Shown piece after piece: positions 16,213-25,122 of a DNA stretch of 64,000 nt (position 1 is the first letter of the stretch; every line of letters starts with the position of its first letter). A program made the translations under genes and the position numbers. Below the pieces are notes generated by a model, which was not told the origin of the DNA, did no database searches, and worked only from the letters and a program-made list of their open reading frames with translations. The stretch is from JARRQJ01 sp963761035 (lineage in GTDB: Bacteria; Pseudomonadota; Gammaproteobacteria; DRLM01): contig CAVXFH010000002.1 in assembly GCA_963761035.1 (NCBI GenBank), forward strand, positions 2,790,001 to 2,854,000, in the 5' to 3' direction.

Positions 16213-19200
16213 ATGAAACCTTCTCCAATATTAAGCATTGCAATTCCCGCATATAATAGACCATTTGAATTGAAATACTGCCTCGATCGTTTTGTTGCCC
16301 AGATTATAGGTAAATATGAAAATGAAATTGAGATAATAATTAGCGATGACAGTTCTCCAAACGATAGCCTGAAAGATATTCGAAAAATTGCCGAGCGATA
16401 CTCATTTATTAGATACAGAAAATATGCCGATAATATCGGCCTAGAAAAAAATTTAATCAAGTGTGCTGATGAGTGTATTGGAGAGTATTTGTGGATATTT
16501 GGTGATGACGATTTTCTTGAGCAAGATGATGGGCTTGATTATGTAATGAGTTTATTGCGCGAGGGTAAATACGAATTCTATGTGCTTAATAGAGTACGAA
16601 GGAATTCTAATCTCTCTAAGCTGATCTCAAATAACTGGATGCGACTTGATGCCGCGAAAACTTATGCCTTTTCCGGATTACGTGAATTCTGTGTGAGGCA
16701 TGGCTTTATCAGCATTATTGGTTTTATATCTGTCAACATTTTTCGACGATGTCCATTTCAAGAGATTGATGCATCCAAGTATTTTGGAACCATGTACCCG
16801 CAACTCGGCGCCATGGTTGAAGCTTTCTATGATAAGAAAACACTTCTGGTGGGCCGCCCTCTTGTCTGTCACAGAACACAAACCATTGATGAAAAAAAGG
16901 CAGCATTGGGTAATAAGCGCGCTGAATCGGATTTTATGGCGGATGTTAAACTAAGAAATGCAATTTACTTTAGCCATCCCTATATAAAGATGCTTTCTGA
17001 GCTTATAAGCAGAGGGGCTTTTCTACCTGAGGATATTATACGAATTCCGGAGAATACGGTAATCAATGGGCTGCTCATTGATTTTCTTATTCAAACTGTT
17101 GCACTTAGTCAGGAATTACATGTAGGCGTTGATTCTGAGGCTTGGAGGAATACTAGAAAATTCTTTGATGCTTTACCGCTCGATTCGGCAAGACGCAAGC
17201 AGATTGAAGTACTATTTGCAAAACAGTTCGATGTTCCCCGAACGTATTCAGTTGCAGAGATTTCGACTCATAGAGTCGATGGTCATGAATTAACTATTTC
17301 AGTAATCTCTCCGAGCTTTAACCAGGCTGAGTTTCTAGCGGAATGCCTGTCATCTGTTCGTGATCAGACCTACAAGCCCCTAGAACATCTCGTATTTGAT
17401 CCAGGTTCACATGATAGAAGTCGCAATATTGCTGCGAGCTATCCTCATGTAACACTCATCACCGAACCAGACTCTGGCCAGTCTGATGCTATAAATAAGG
17501 GCTTATTGCGCGCTCGCGGTGATATCATTGCTTGGCTTAACTCAGATGATTGCTTTGCTCACTCGAAAGTTTTCGAGCTAATTGTCCAACGCTTTTTACA
17601 GGCGGATGCGCCAGATATTGTGTATGGAAGAGGAATTTACATCAATGAGACTGGTGAGAAGCTGCGGGATGTCTACATAAATAAGGACCCTGCATCTCTG
17701 AGTTGGCGTTTTCAACAAGAAGATGGAATTTTGCAGCCCGCACTTTTTATGCGAAGAAGCGTAATTGAACGCGTCGGTCTTCTGCGTAACGATCTTCATT
17801 ACTGCATGGATTACGAGTATTGGATTAGATGCGTGAAGGCTGGAATTAAGTTTGTGTATTTAGACAAGGTTCTGGCAAATGCTCGCTATCACATCAGCAA
17901 CAAAACCTACGGAATGCGAGGAAAAAGCTATTCCGAAGTTTGTGACATGATGAGGGAACATTTCGGATATGTTAATCATACTTGGATAAAGCGCTATGCT
18001 GAATTCCTGGTAGAGGGATACGATGGCGTACTTATGCACGCCGGAAATGCCATTGTTAGAGATGTTGATAATTTTGATATAGCCTATCGAAAATTGCTTT
18101 TAGCTTACAATGGTTCTCATGATACCTACCACCTGCTGGAGCATGGGGCTTCCAAGAAAGGGCTAGGAGATACTCTACGAGAAATGACGACATTAGGGAT
18201 CAAGCCTCTGGTACCTTGTAAAGAAATCCCCACTGAGCAAGTTCAAGCGCCAGGCTGTATTCCTTATACTGTAGGTACTAGGAGGTGGGCATACGATGCA
18301 AAATGGAAAGCGGTGCAAATCGCCAGGACACATGAATTCTTTCGAGATCGCATAGCTCATCGCTGTCGCGATACCTGTGTCATCGTTGGCAATGGCCCGA
18401 GCTTAAATAAAACGAATTTGTCTCTGCTGAAGGATCAAGATGTCATCGTTTCCAACAATGCATTCTTGAGTCCTGAACTTCTTATGTATGCGACTTACTA
18501 TACTGTAGTTAATTATCTTGTAGCAGAGCAGAGCTCTCAACACATTAACAGATTGGAGGGTGTACATAAAGTTTTACCCTATTGGCTGGCATATTGCTTG
18601 AATCCTGACCAGGATACCTACTTTGTAGATGCGGTTGGTCGCGCAGAATTCAGCAAAGACATTTTTAATAATATGTCATGGCGACATACTGTTACTTTTT
18701 TTAACTTGCACCTTGCATATGGGCTTGGATATCGCAGGGTGGTGATGATTGGGTTTGATCATGGCTATAAACAGCCGAATAGCATTGTGGAACAGGATGT
18801 TATTCAAAGCTACGAGGACGACGAAAATCATTTTCATCCAGGCTATTTCCGTGGCAAAAAATGGCAAGCAGCCGATGTTGGGAAAATGGAAGAAATGTAC
18901 CTTCTCGCTAAAATTGGATTTGAGGAAGATGGTCGCACAATCATCAATGCCACGGCTGGTGGCAAATTAGAACTCTTTCCTAGGATGCCTCTGGAGCAAG
19001 CATTGAAGCTCGGTCAAGTTCGTAAAAATATTCCTTTGCTTCATTCAACCCCTGCGATAGCTATTCCTAAAATCGGGCCATTCTTGCGAAGCGTGCATGC
19101 TCACTGGGATGAATCTAATGGGATCGCCGAGTTATTTTCGGAAAAACTGTCTGGCACAATGATTGATGTAGGTGCCCATTATGGTTCAGCACTCTTTCCA

Positions 19201-20496
19201 TTCCTAAACAAGAGTTGGAAAATTTTCGCATTCGAGCCAGATGACAAGAACCGTCACGAGTTGCTAGTACACCTTTCGAAACATGAAAACAAGGAATTGG
19301 TTACACTTGACGCACATTGCGTGAGCAATGAAACCAAGAAGGGAGTCTCATTCTATCGTTCCGAACAGAGTACGGGTATTAGCGGTCTATCGTCCTTTCA
19401 CGAAAGCCATATCGAGGCACAGCGGGTGGATACCGTTTCACTAGCTGATTATTTCCAAGACAAGCCTATGCCTGCGGTCGATTTCCTCAAGATCGATACC
19501 GAGGGGCATGACTTATTCGTGCTACAGGGTTACCCATGGGATCACGACAAACCGGCGGTGATTGAGTGCGAATTTGAGAACGCCAAATCTGTTCCTCTTG
19601 GTTATACCTACCATGACCTTGCACGATTTCTGGTGGGCAAGGGTTATACAGTTTATGTTAGCGAATGGCATCCCATTATCCGCTACGGTATTCGTCATGA
19701 TTGGAACCGACTGATGCATTACCCTTGCGAATTGTCCGACCAAAATGGTTGGGGAAATCTACTCGCATTCCGCGATCCCATTGATGAGAAACATATCATT
19801 ACAGCAGTTCGCAAGGTACTTAAGATTGATAGAAGCAACCCGGAACATATAATGGATGAACGAATTAATACCGCATCTCAGCTTGATAAGACAATGAGTA
19901 AAAATCAAGAAATATCTGTGAGAAATTATAAAAGATTAAAATATTTGTATAATTGTTTTGCTGTATGGGCTAGAGATAATCACCCTTTGGTGTTTCGTGC
20001 TGGGCAATTTATTACGAGATTGCTACGGTTCATTAAACGAAATGCCATTCTTATATCAACATTGCTTGTTATTGCATTCGCGTTAATAATATTTCCTATG
20101 TTTATACAATTAGAGCCTAATGAGCTAATCTTTTGGTATTTTTCAGGTCTGTTTATTATTATGATGGTATTTGCCGTCTTAGGAGCGAGAACGCTCGTAA
20201 CGTTAAGGTTACGAAGCAGTCAGCTCTCCAGCAAGCAAGACCAGTTCTCCAACAAGCAGGACCAGCTCTCCAGCAAGCAGGACCAACTCTCCAGCAAGCA
20301 GGACCAGCTCTCCAGCAAACGGACCAGCTCTCCACAAACAGGACCAACTCTCCAGCAAACAGGACCAGCTCTCCAGCAAGCAGGACCAGCTCTCCAGCAA
20401 GCAGGACCAGCTCTCCAGCAAGCAGGACCAGCTCTCCAGCAAGCAGGACCAGCTCTCCAGCAAACAAGATCAGATATCATCCAATTTTGCTTTTAA
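16213..20496 (+). CDS. Giant multidomain glycosyltransferase/methyltransferase, frameshifted near its 3' end
   Basis: 1427 residues as read. Domains in order: GT2 (about 1-330, SIAIPAYNRP, DDSSPND, FGDDDF); a second GT2 (about 357-600, ISVISPSFNQ, WLNSDDC); a DUF115/MptE-like domain (about 715-960, IVGNGPSLNKTNL, GFDHGY, NATAGGKLELFP); an FkbM methyltransferase (about 975-1185, IDVGAHYGS, LKIDTEGHDL); two close transmembrane segments (about 1278-1298 and 1305-1325); then QLSSKQD heptads from residue 1337. Within the heptads two single-base losses (after 20320 and after 20334) shift the frame, giving a proline-rich tail and a stop at 20496. In the corrected frame the protein continues into the methyltransferase at 20528-21223, for about 1670 residues in all. 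Start ATG at 16213. Confidence 0.82.
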   Translation: MKPSPILSIAIPAYNRPFELKYCLDRFVAQIIGKYENEIEIIISDDSSPNDSLKDIRKIAERYSFIRYRKYADNIGLEKNLIKCADECIGEYLWIFGDDDFLEQDDGLDYVMSLLREGKYEFYVLNRVRRNSNLSKLISNNWMRLDAAKTYAFSGLREFCVRHGFISIIGFISVNIFRRCPFQEIDASKYFGTMYPQLGAMVEAFYDKKTLLVGRPLVCHRTQTIDEKKAALGNKRAESDFMADVKLRNAIYFSHPYIKMLSELISRGAFLPEDIIRIPENTVINGLLIDFLIQTVALSQELHVGVDSEAWRNTRKFFDALPLDSARRKQIEVLFAKQFDVPRTYSVAEISTHRVDGHELTISVISPSFNQAEFLAECLSSVRDQTYKPLEHLVFDPGSHDRSRNIAASYPHVTLITEPDSGQSDAINKGLLRARGDIIAWLNSDDCFAHSKVFELIVQRFLQADAPDIVYGRGIYINETGEKLRDVYINKDPASLSWRFQQEDGILQPALFMRRSVIERVGLLRNDLHYCMDYEYWIRCVKAGIKFVYLDKVLANARYHISNKTYGMRGKSYSEVCDMMREHFGYVNHTWIKRYAEFLVEGYDGVLMHAGNAIVRDVDNFDIAYRKLLLAYNGSHDTYHLLEHGASKKGLGDTLREMTTLGIKPLVPCKEIPTEQVQAPGCIPYTVGTRRWAYDAKWKAVQIARTHEFFRDRIAHRCRDTCVIVGNGPSLNKTNLSLLKDQDVIVSNNAFLSPELLMYATYYTVVNYLVAEQSSQHINRLEGVHKVLPYWLAYCLNPDQDTYFVDAVGRAEFSKDIFNNMSWRHTVTFFNLHLAYGLGYRRVVMIGFDHGYKQPNSIVEQDVIQSYEDDENHFHPGYFRGKKWQAADVGKMEEMYLLAKIGFEEDGRTIINATAGGKLELFPRMPLEQALKLGQVRKNIPLLHSTPAIAIPKIGPFLRSVHAHWDESNGIAELFSEKLSGTMIDVGAHYGSALFPFLNKSWKIFAFEPDDKNRHELLVHLSKHENKELVTLDAHCVSNETKKGVSFYRSEQSTGISGLSSFHESHIEAQRVDTVSLADYFQDKPMPAVDFLKIDTEGHDLFVLQGYPWDHDKPAVIECEFENAKSVPLGYTYHDLARFLVGKGYTVYVSEWHPIIRYGIRHDWNRLMHYPCELSDQNGWGNLLAFRDPIDEKHIITAVRKVLKIDRSNPEHIMDERINTASQLDKTMSKNQEISVRNYKRLKYLYNCFAVWARDNHPLVFRAGQFITRLLRFIKRNAILISTLLVIAFALIIFPMFIQLEPNELIFWYFSGLFIIMMVFAVLGARTLVTLRLRSSQLSSKQDQFSNKQDQLSSKQDQLSSKQDQLSSKRTSSPQTGPTLQQTGPALQQAGPALQQAGPALQQAGPALQQAGPALQQTRSDIIQFCF
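20221..20470 (+). repeat. Twelve tandem 21-bp units encoding heptads
   Basis: Twelve direct repeats with a 21-bp period, each encoding QLSSKQD or a close variant. Units 1-4 and 7-12 are 21 bp; unit 5 (20305-20324) and unit 6 (20325-20344) are 20 bp, each missing one base. Net change is minus two, so everything after unit 6 is out of frame with the upstream gene but in frame with the next one. Near-identity of units 8-11 suggests recent slippage or expansion. Confidence 0.92.
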
Positions 20497-20527
20497 TTCT
20501 TCCGATTTTCAATCTTTCAATCGGCGC

Positions 20528-21223
20528 TTGAGGAAGGAACATGTTGATCTTTTTCTGAATGAGTGGGCGGATAAATTAGGCCTCAAATTAACACCAAGAT
20601 CTCTTGCATATTTAGCTCATCGTATTTGTACATTGGAACAGATATGCAAGGGGCGTATTGCCACGAGCATTGAAAATATGGTTTTGCGAGTATTAGTTTC
20701 TTCCGCAGTAAGAAAGAATAAATTACGGGTTCTGGAGATAGGAACCTTATTCGGAATTGGATTAGCCGCAATATATGAATATTGCAGCCCACGTTTTGAA
20801 GAGGTACGGCTCGCCGCAATTGATCCACTCGATGGATATTATGGAAAAGGTGCTCGAGATATTATTACAGATGAACCGATTAGCGAAATGACATTCAAAA
20901 CGAATTTTAAGATGGCAGGCATACCGGAAGATGAATATTCTCTTATTACAGCTATGAGCTCTGAGTCCTGTGCGATTGAAGCGGCAAATTTGAATCAATG
21001 TGATGTTTTAATTATTGATGGAGATCACACATATGAAGGAGTGAAGACAGATTTCGAGTATTACTGGAAAGCTGTTAACTTTGGAGGATACATAATTTTT
21101 GACGACTATGATTCATCTGAATGGCCAGATATAAAGAAATATGTAGATGAAGCAGTTATCGGCAAGGATGGATTGATTCTTGTGGGCGCTAGTTTCCGTT
21201 CCGCGGTTTTCAAAGTTGTTTGA
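20528..21223 (+). CDS. Class I SAM methyltransferase, probably the detached C-terminal domain of the upstream gene
   Basis: 231 residues when started at the TTG at 20528. VLEIGTLFGIGL is the SAM-binding motif and VLIIDGDHTYEGV with GGYIIFDDYD is typical of the Methyltransf_24-like group. The open frame extends upstream without a stop through the corrected heptad repeats (SSNFAFNSSDFQ links them), so this is best seen as the last domain of the protein that begins at 16213. As a separate gene it would have a rare start codon; AGGAAGG follows rather than precedes that start. If expressed alone it would lose the membrane anchor. Confidence 0.75.
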   Translation: MRKEHVDLFLNEWADKLGLKLTPRSLAYLAHRICTLEQICKGRIATSIENMVLRVLVSSAVRKNKLRVLEIGTLFGIGLAAIYEYCSPRFEEVRLAAIDPLDGYYGKGARDIITDEPISEMTFKTNFKMAGIPEDEYSLITAMSSESCAIEAANLNQCDVLIIDGDHTYEGVKTDFEYYWKAVNFGGYIIFDDYDSSEWPDIKKYVDEAVIGKDGLILVGASFRSAVFKVV

Positions 21224-21410
21224 CATAAACTCTATAAATATTTTCCATAATTAAGCCATATCTAAAAATTCGATCCTGTCGGATGGTTAAGAGCAAGATA
21301 GCTAGAATGCGGAACTTACACGGTGTAAATGGGAACATTGATCATGCTGCAGCCCGTAGGTATAGTTTCATTGGATATTCTATAGTGTCTATTGGCCGAG
21401 TCTGGAAAAA

Positions 21411-22169
21411 ATGAATACAAGTAATAGAAGATCTGCGTTGATAACAGGGTGTAACGGTGGTATTGGTAAGGTGCTATGCCAGGAATTCAGATCCGCAGGC
21501 TACTCGGTAATTGGCTCAGATATACAAGCGAAAGAGGAGACAAACTGCGATCTTTATCTTCGCTGTGATTTGATGGAGCTTGTGTCTAATACTAAAACAC
21601 GGAAATGGTTCCAGGATGCTGTAAGCAGTTTTGCTGGCAAACAGGCCGCCCCTTTACAAGCAGTCATTAACAATGCAGCCTATCAGGTTGTCAAGCCTAT
21701 ACGAGATTTGTCAATTACCGAATTCCAATCATCCCAGCAAATCAATCTAGTTGCTCCGTTTGTGCTGACGCAGCTTTTCGAGTCTTCTCTTAGGGAAGCG
21801 GAAGGCAGCATTGTAAATATCGGTAGTATCCATGCCCGGTTGACTAAGCCCGGGTTTTGTTCATACTCCACCTCTAAAGCAGCCCTTTCAGGGTTAACCA
21901 GAGCATTGGCGCTAGAATTTTCCGGGGAAATTACAGTTAATACCATCCTGCCGGCCGCAACTAGAACGGAGATGTTACTCGCAGGGTTTAGCGAGCATCA
22001 GGAAAAATATGCGGAACTGGAATCCTATCACCCGGTAGGCCGAATTGCTGAGCCGAGAGAAATTGCGCGCCTGGCACTGTTTCTCTGTTCAGAAAGTGCG
22101 CGTTTTATCAACGGCTCGGAGATTCCTATCGATGGGGGAATAGGAGGACGTTTGCATGATCCGGCTTGA
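21411..22169 (+). CDS. Short-chain dehydrogenase/reductase
   Basis: 252 residues, classical SDR. The cofactor motif TGCNGGIG is at residues 13-20, NNAAY follows, and the catalytic Ser and Tyr/Lys are in NIGSIHA and YSTSK. The C-terminal IDGG closes the fold. Substrate unknown; being next to a DUF115-fold protein and downstream of a cytidylyltransferase and hydroxyacid dehydrogenase, it may help to build the same activated sugar acid (inference). Its 3' end overlaps the next gene by 14 bases. The 187-bp gap before it (21224-21410) shows no clear signal. Confidence 0.87.
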   Translation: MNTSNRRSALITGCNGGIGKVLCQEFRSAGYSVIGSDIQAKEETNCDLYLRCDLMELVSNTKTRKWFQDAVSSFAGKQAAPLQAVINNAAYQVVKPIRDLSITEFQSSQQINLVAPFVLTQLFESSLREAEGSIVNIGSIHARLTKPGFCSYSTSKAALSGLTRALALEFSGEITVNTILPAATRTEMLLAGFSEHQEKYAELESYHPVGRIAEPREIARLALFLCSESARFINGSEIPIDGGIGGRLHDPA

Positions 22170-22968
22170 TGGAGCGTTACGGCCTGGTGGTCGGCTGGAT
22201 CGTTTCAATATTTACAGGATTGGTGCTCGCCTTATATTGGACAGACTCGTTTGGGATATTTCTTTTCAAGCTAGAAAGCAGCGTAAGAAGCTGATGGCGC
22301 TGCGGAACGCTCATATAGGTGAAAAGTCCATTATTCTGTGCAACGGCCCGAGTTTGGTTGATGTCGACTTTTCTAGTATTGGCGATATCTTTACCTTTGG
22401 GCTGAACAAGATCAATCTTCTTTTCGATGAAATAAAGTTCAGACCCTCCGCCATTGTTGCTGTTAATCCATTTATAATCGAACAAAACGCGAAATTCTTT
22501 TCAGAAACTGACCTTCCTCTATTCCTGGATCAAGAAGCTAACCATTTCGTTATTCCTCCTCGCGACAATATCATATTGCTGCATTCTTGCAATATTCCAT
22601 ACTTTGCGCGCGACTGCTCCCTAAGTATCTTTCAAGGCTATACTGTCACCTATGTGGCCCTCCAGATTGCATATCACATGGGTTTTAGCAAGGTTGCACT
22701 TGTTGGTTGTGATCATGACTACTACTCAGTTGGTACGCCAAACGTCATAGGCTATAATGAAACCAAAGATATAGGCCATTTTTGTGATGATTATTTCTCT
22801 CCGAAGCAACCTTGGCAATATCCGGATTTGAAGGCAAGCGAATATTATTACGACTTGGCCAGGCGTAGTTATGAATTCGATGGACGAATGATTGTCAATG
22901 CTAGTACTAAGACCAAACTTGATGTATTCCCTATGATGCATTTAGATGACTTTATACATGATGAATAA
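22156..22968 (+). CDS. DUF115/MptE-like GNGPSL-fold protein
   Basis: 270 residues. It carries CNGPSLVDVDF near residue 60, VALVGCDHDYY, and a late MIVNASTKTKLDVFPMM block. These match, in order and spacing, the third domain of the giant protein at 16213 (IVGNGPSLNKTNL, VVMIGFDHGY, INATAGGKLELFP), so the two are paralogous. The fold is shared with DUF115/MptE proteins and resembles GT42 sialyltransferases; members linked to flagellin glycosylation transfer nonulosonic acids. A glycosyltransferase using a CMP-activated donor is a reasonable guess given the cytidylyltransferase upstream, but not proved. Confidence 0.72.
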   Translation: MIRLDGALRPGGRLDRFNIYRIGARLILDRLVWDISFQARKQRKKLMALRNAHIGEKSIILCNGPSLVDVDFSSIGDIFTFGLNKINLLFDEIKFRPSAIVAVNPFIIEQNAKFFSETDLPLFLDQEANHFVIPPRDNIILLHSCNIPYFARDCSLSIFQGYTVTYVALQIAYHMGFSKVALVGCDHDYYSVGTPNVIGYNETKDIGHFCDDYFSPKQPWQYPDLKASEYYYDLARRSYEFDGRMIVNASTKTKLDVFPMMHLDDFIHDE

Positions 22969-23155
22969 GCCCATCGCTTCATGAAAGTCAATAAATCAAC
23001 AGATAAAATATTCTGCTACTCAAAAGCATTGACGGTTGTGAGATGATATTTATTGTATCGACATAGAGAGACGGTTGTGTGTTTCAGTTGTACGTGGCAC
23101 ACATTTTAACTTTGTTCTCTCTCAGTAATTATCAGTAAGGGCAGGAAACAATTTC

Positions 23156-24043
23156 TTGGCTGTCTCTCCGAAATTATCAGTGGTTGTTGCTGTGTTAAAT
23201 GGCGCGGAGCATATTGAAAGATGTATTGTGAGTTTTGCCAAACAGACCTTTGTTGCCAAGGAATTGATAATCATTGATGGTGGCTCGACAGATGGAACGA
23301 TTGAGATTCTAAAGAAGTATGAAGCTAATATATCGTTTTGGGAATCACAACAGGACTCTGGGATTTCATCTGCATGGAACAAGGGGTTATCACATGCAAC
23401 TGGAGAATGGATTTGTTTCTTAGGTGCAGACGATCATATCTATGATAACAACGTATTTGAGAGAATGAGTCCGCATCTTGTGAATGCATGTCCACATTAT
23501 AGTATTGTCTATGGAAAAGTATCGTTGGTTAACAAGAAGGGTTTGTTATTAGGCATCTTTGGCGAGCCGTGGGAGCGGATGAGGGGCTCATTTGTCGGAG
23601 GTAAGGATTTATATATTCATCAAGCGATGTTTCACCATCGCAGTCTGTTTGATAGATATGGTGAGTTTGATGAATCTTTTCAGATTGCTAGCGATTATGA
23701 ATTCTTGCTGCGAGAACTGATAAATAATGATCCGCTATACGTTCCGCAGACTGTGACTGTGATGCAGTATGGCGGCCGAAGCTCCAGCCCCATGGAAAGA
23801 TCAAGGTGTATAAATGAGATAATAAGGGCCAGGCGTATGCACGGTCTTACAGATGGCGAGTCGGCCTTATTCTTGGCGCGACTACGCGCTGGAGTGCATG
23901 CGATGTTATACAGGTTAGCCGGTCGTCGTATAAGTTCATTCGTGGCCGATGGTTACAGATTGCTGGTAGGCAAGGACAAGCTCTGGACTCGTGATACTTC
24001 CAGAAGCGTAGATATCAGTGAAGGTCAACGGAAAGACCAATGA
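23156..24043 (+). CDS. Glycosyltransferase family 2
   Basis: 295 residues. LSVVVAVLNGAEHIERC, IIIDGGSTDGT and FLGADDHIYD are the canonical GT2 GT-A motifs, the last holding the metal-binding acidic residues. The start is TTG at 23156 with GCAGGA about ten bases upstream; no in-frame ATG precedes the first beta strand. The stop overlaps the next gene (ATGA). The 187-bp gap upstream (22969-23155) contains no recognisable gene. Confidence 0.87.
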   Translation: MAVSPKLSVVVAVLNGAEHIERCIVSFAKQTFVAKELIIIDGGSTDGTIEILKKYEANISFWESQQDSGISSAWNKGLSHATGEWICFLGADDHIYDNNVFERMSPHLVNACPHYSIVYGKVSLVNKKGLLLGIFGEPWERMRGSFVGGKDLYIHQAMFHHRSLFDRYGEFDESFQIASDYEFLLRELINNDPLYVPQTVTVMQYGGRSSSPMERSRCINEIIRARRMHGLTDGESALFLARLRAGVHAMLYRLAGRRISSFVADGYRLLVGKDKLWTRDTSRSVDISEGQRKDQ

Positions 24044-25035
24044 GAGTAGCAATGGTTACCGGCTCTTATCCGCCGGATATATGTGGTGCCGGGGATTATA
24101 CGGCTCGACTTGTTGAAGCTTTGAGTGCTCGTGATGTAGCGGTGGAGGTGGTGACCGGATGCGACTGGGGTGCGGCTGACTTAATTACTTTGTTGCGGCG
24201 TATTAATGCGGGTCGGTTTGATGTGGTTCATATTCAGTATCCAACAGTGGGTTACGGTCGCAAGCTTGGTCCCCATTTGGCTGCTTTAATTCAGCGCAGT
24301 GTGGTAACGCTTCACGAGGCCAGTCAAAGTCATTTTTTCAGAAGACTATCGCTCTATTTTTTTCTGCTGGCGCGGCATATCATTTTTACCAATTCCCATG
24401 ATCTGGATTATGTCTCGAGACTTGCGCCATGGGTGCGCAGGCGTTCAAGCGTCATACCTATAGGTAGCAACGTACGTGTAGCTGCATCTGACCGAAATCT
24501 TCGCGACATAGTGTATTTTGGCCTGATTCGACCGAAGAAGGGTTTGGAAGATGTCCTTGCATTGGCTGCCTTGATTAAAGAGCGACGCGGGGACCTAAAG
24601 GTCCGGATTATCGGGGCACCAATGCCAGAGCATGCTGAATATTATAAGCAATTACGGGCCAGCGCCAACTCACTTCCGGTCATCTGGGAGGAAGGTCTGA
24701 CACCCATGGAAATCGCGGTCTTGCTGAGCCGCGCCAGGATTGGCTACCTTCCTTTTCCGGACGGAGCCTCAGAGCGCCGCGGTTCATTGATAGCGCTCCT
24801 CGCGAATGGTGTGGCGACAATAACAACAAGGGGTGCTCACACACCCAGCGGGATGTCGGGCATCGTAGAGTTCGCGCCATCTCCGCAAGATGCACTATGT
24901 TGCATCGAGCGTCTTAATGCAGATGAAGGTTACCGTTTACGGCTCGAAAGGTCTGCGTCGAATTATGCTCAAGGCTTCGACTGGGGGGGCATTGCCGACG
25001 AGCATATAAAAATATATCAAAAAATTACGCAGTGA
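24040..25035 (+). CDS. Glycosyltransferase family 4
   Basis: 331 residues, GT-B fold. The N-terminal glycine loop is TGSYPPDICGAGDYT, the second domain opens with VYFGLIRPKKGLEDVL and the late ERRGSLIALLANG occupies the position of the EX7E donor site. It starts four bases before the upstream stop (ATGA overlap), so it is coupled with the GT2. The gene is the last on the plus strand before an inverted glycosyltransferase. Confidence 0.85.
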   Translation: MRVAMVTGSYPPDICGAGDYTARLVEALSARDVAVEVVTGCDWGAADLITLLRRINAGRFDVVHIQYPTVGYGRKLGPHLAALIQRSVVTLHEASQSHFFRRLSLYFFLLARHIIFTNSHDLDYVSRLAPWVRRRSSVIPIGSNVRVAASDRNLRDIVYFGLIRPKKGLEDVLALAALIKERRGDLKVRIIGAPMPEHAEYYKQLRASANSLPVIWEEGLTPMEIAVLLSRARIGYLPFPDGASERRGSLIALLANGVATITTRGAHTPSGMSGIVEFAPSPQDALCCIERLNADEGYRLRLERSASNYAQGFDWGGIADEHIKIYQKITQ

Positions 25036-25122
25036 ATGCAATGTGTCCGATAATAAATGCTCAGTATTCAAGCGCCAATAATAACACAGACACATCCGTG
25101 CTAAGTCCATAAAATATTGTTT

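Noticed and set aside
20221..20470. CRISPR-like regular repeats
   Set aside because: The 21-bp units are contiguous with no spacers and encode heptads in a large reading frame; no cas genes are present.
20133..20531. Reading frame with a Thr-Ser-Pro-Ala-rich repeat protein
   Set aside because: It is the alternative frame of the heptad repeat and of the membrane segment; the upstream coding frame explains the DNA.
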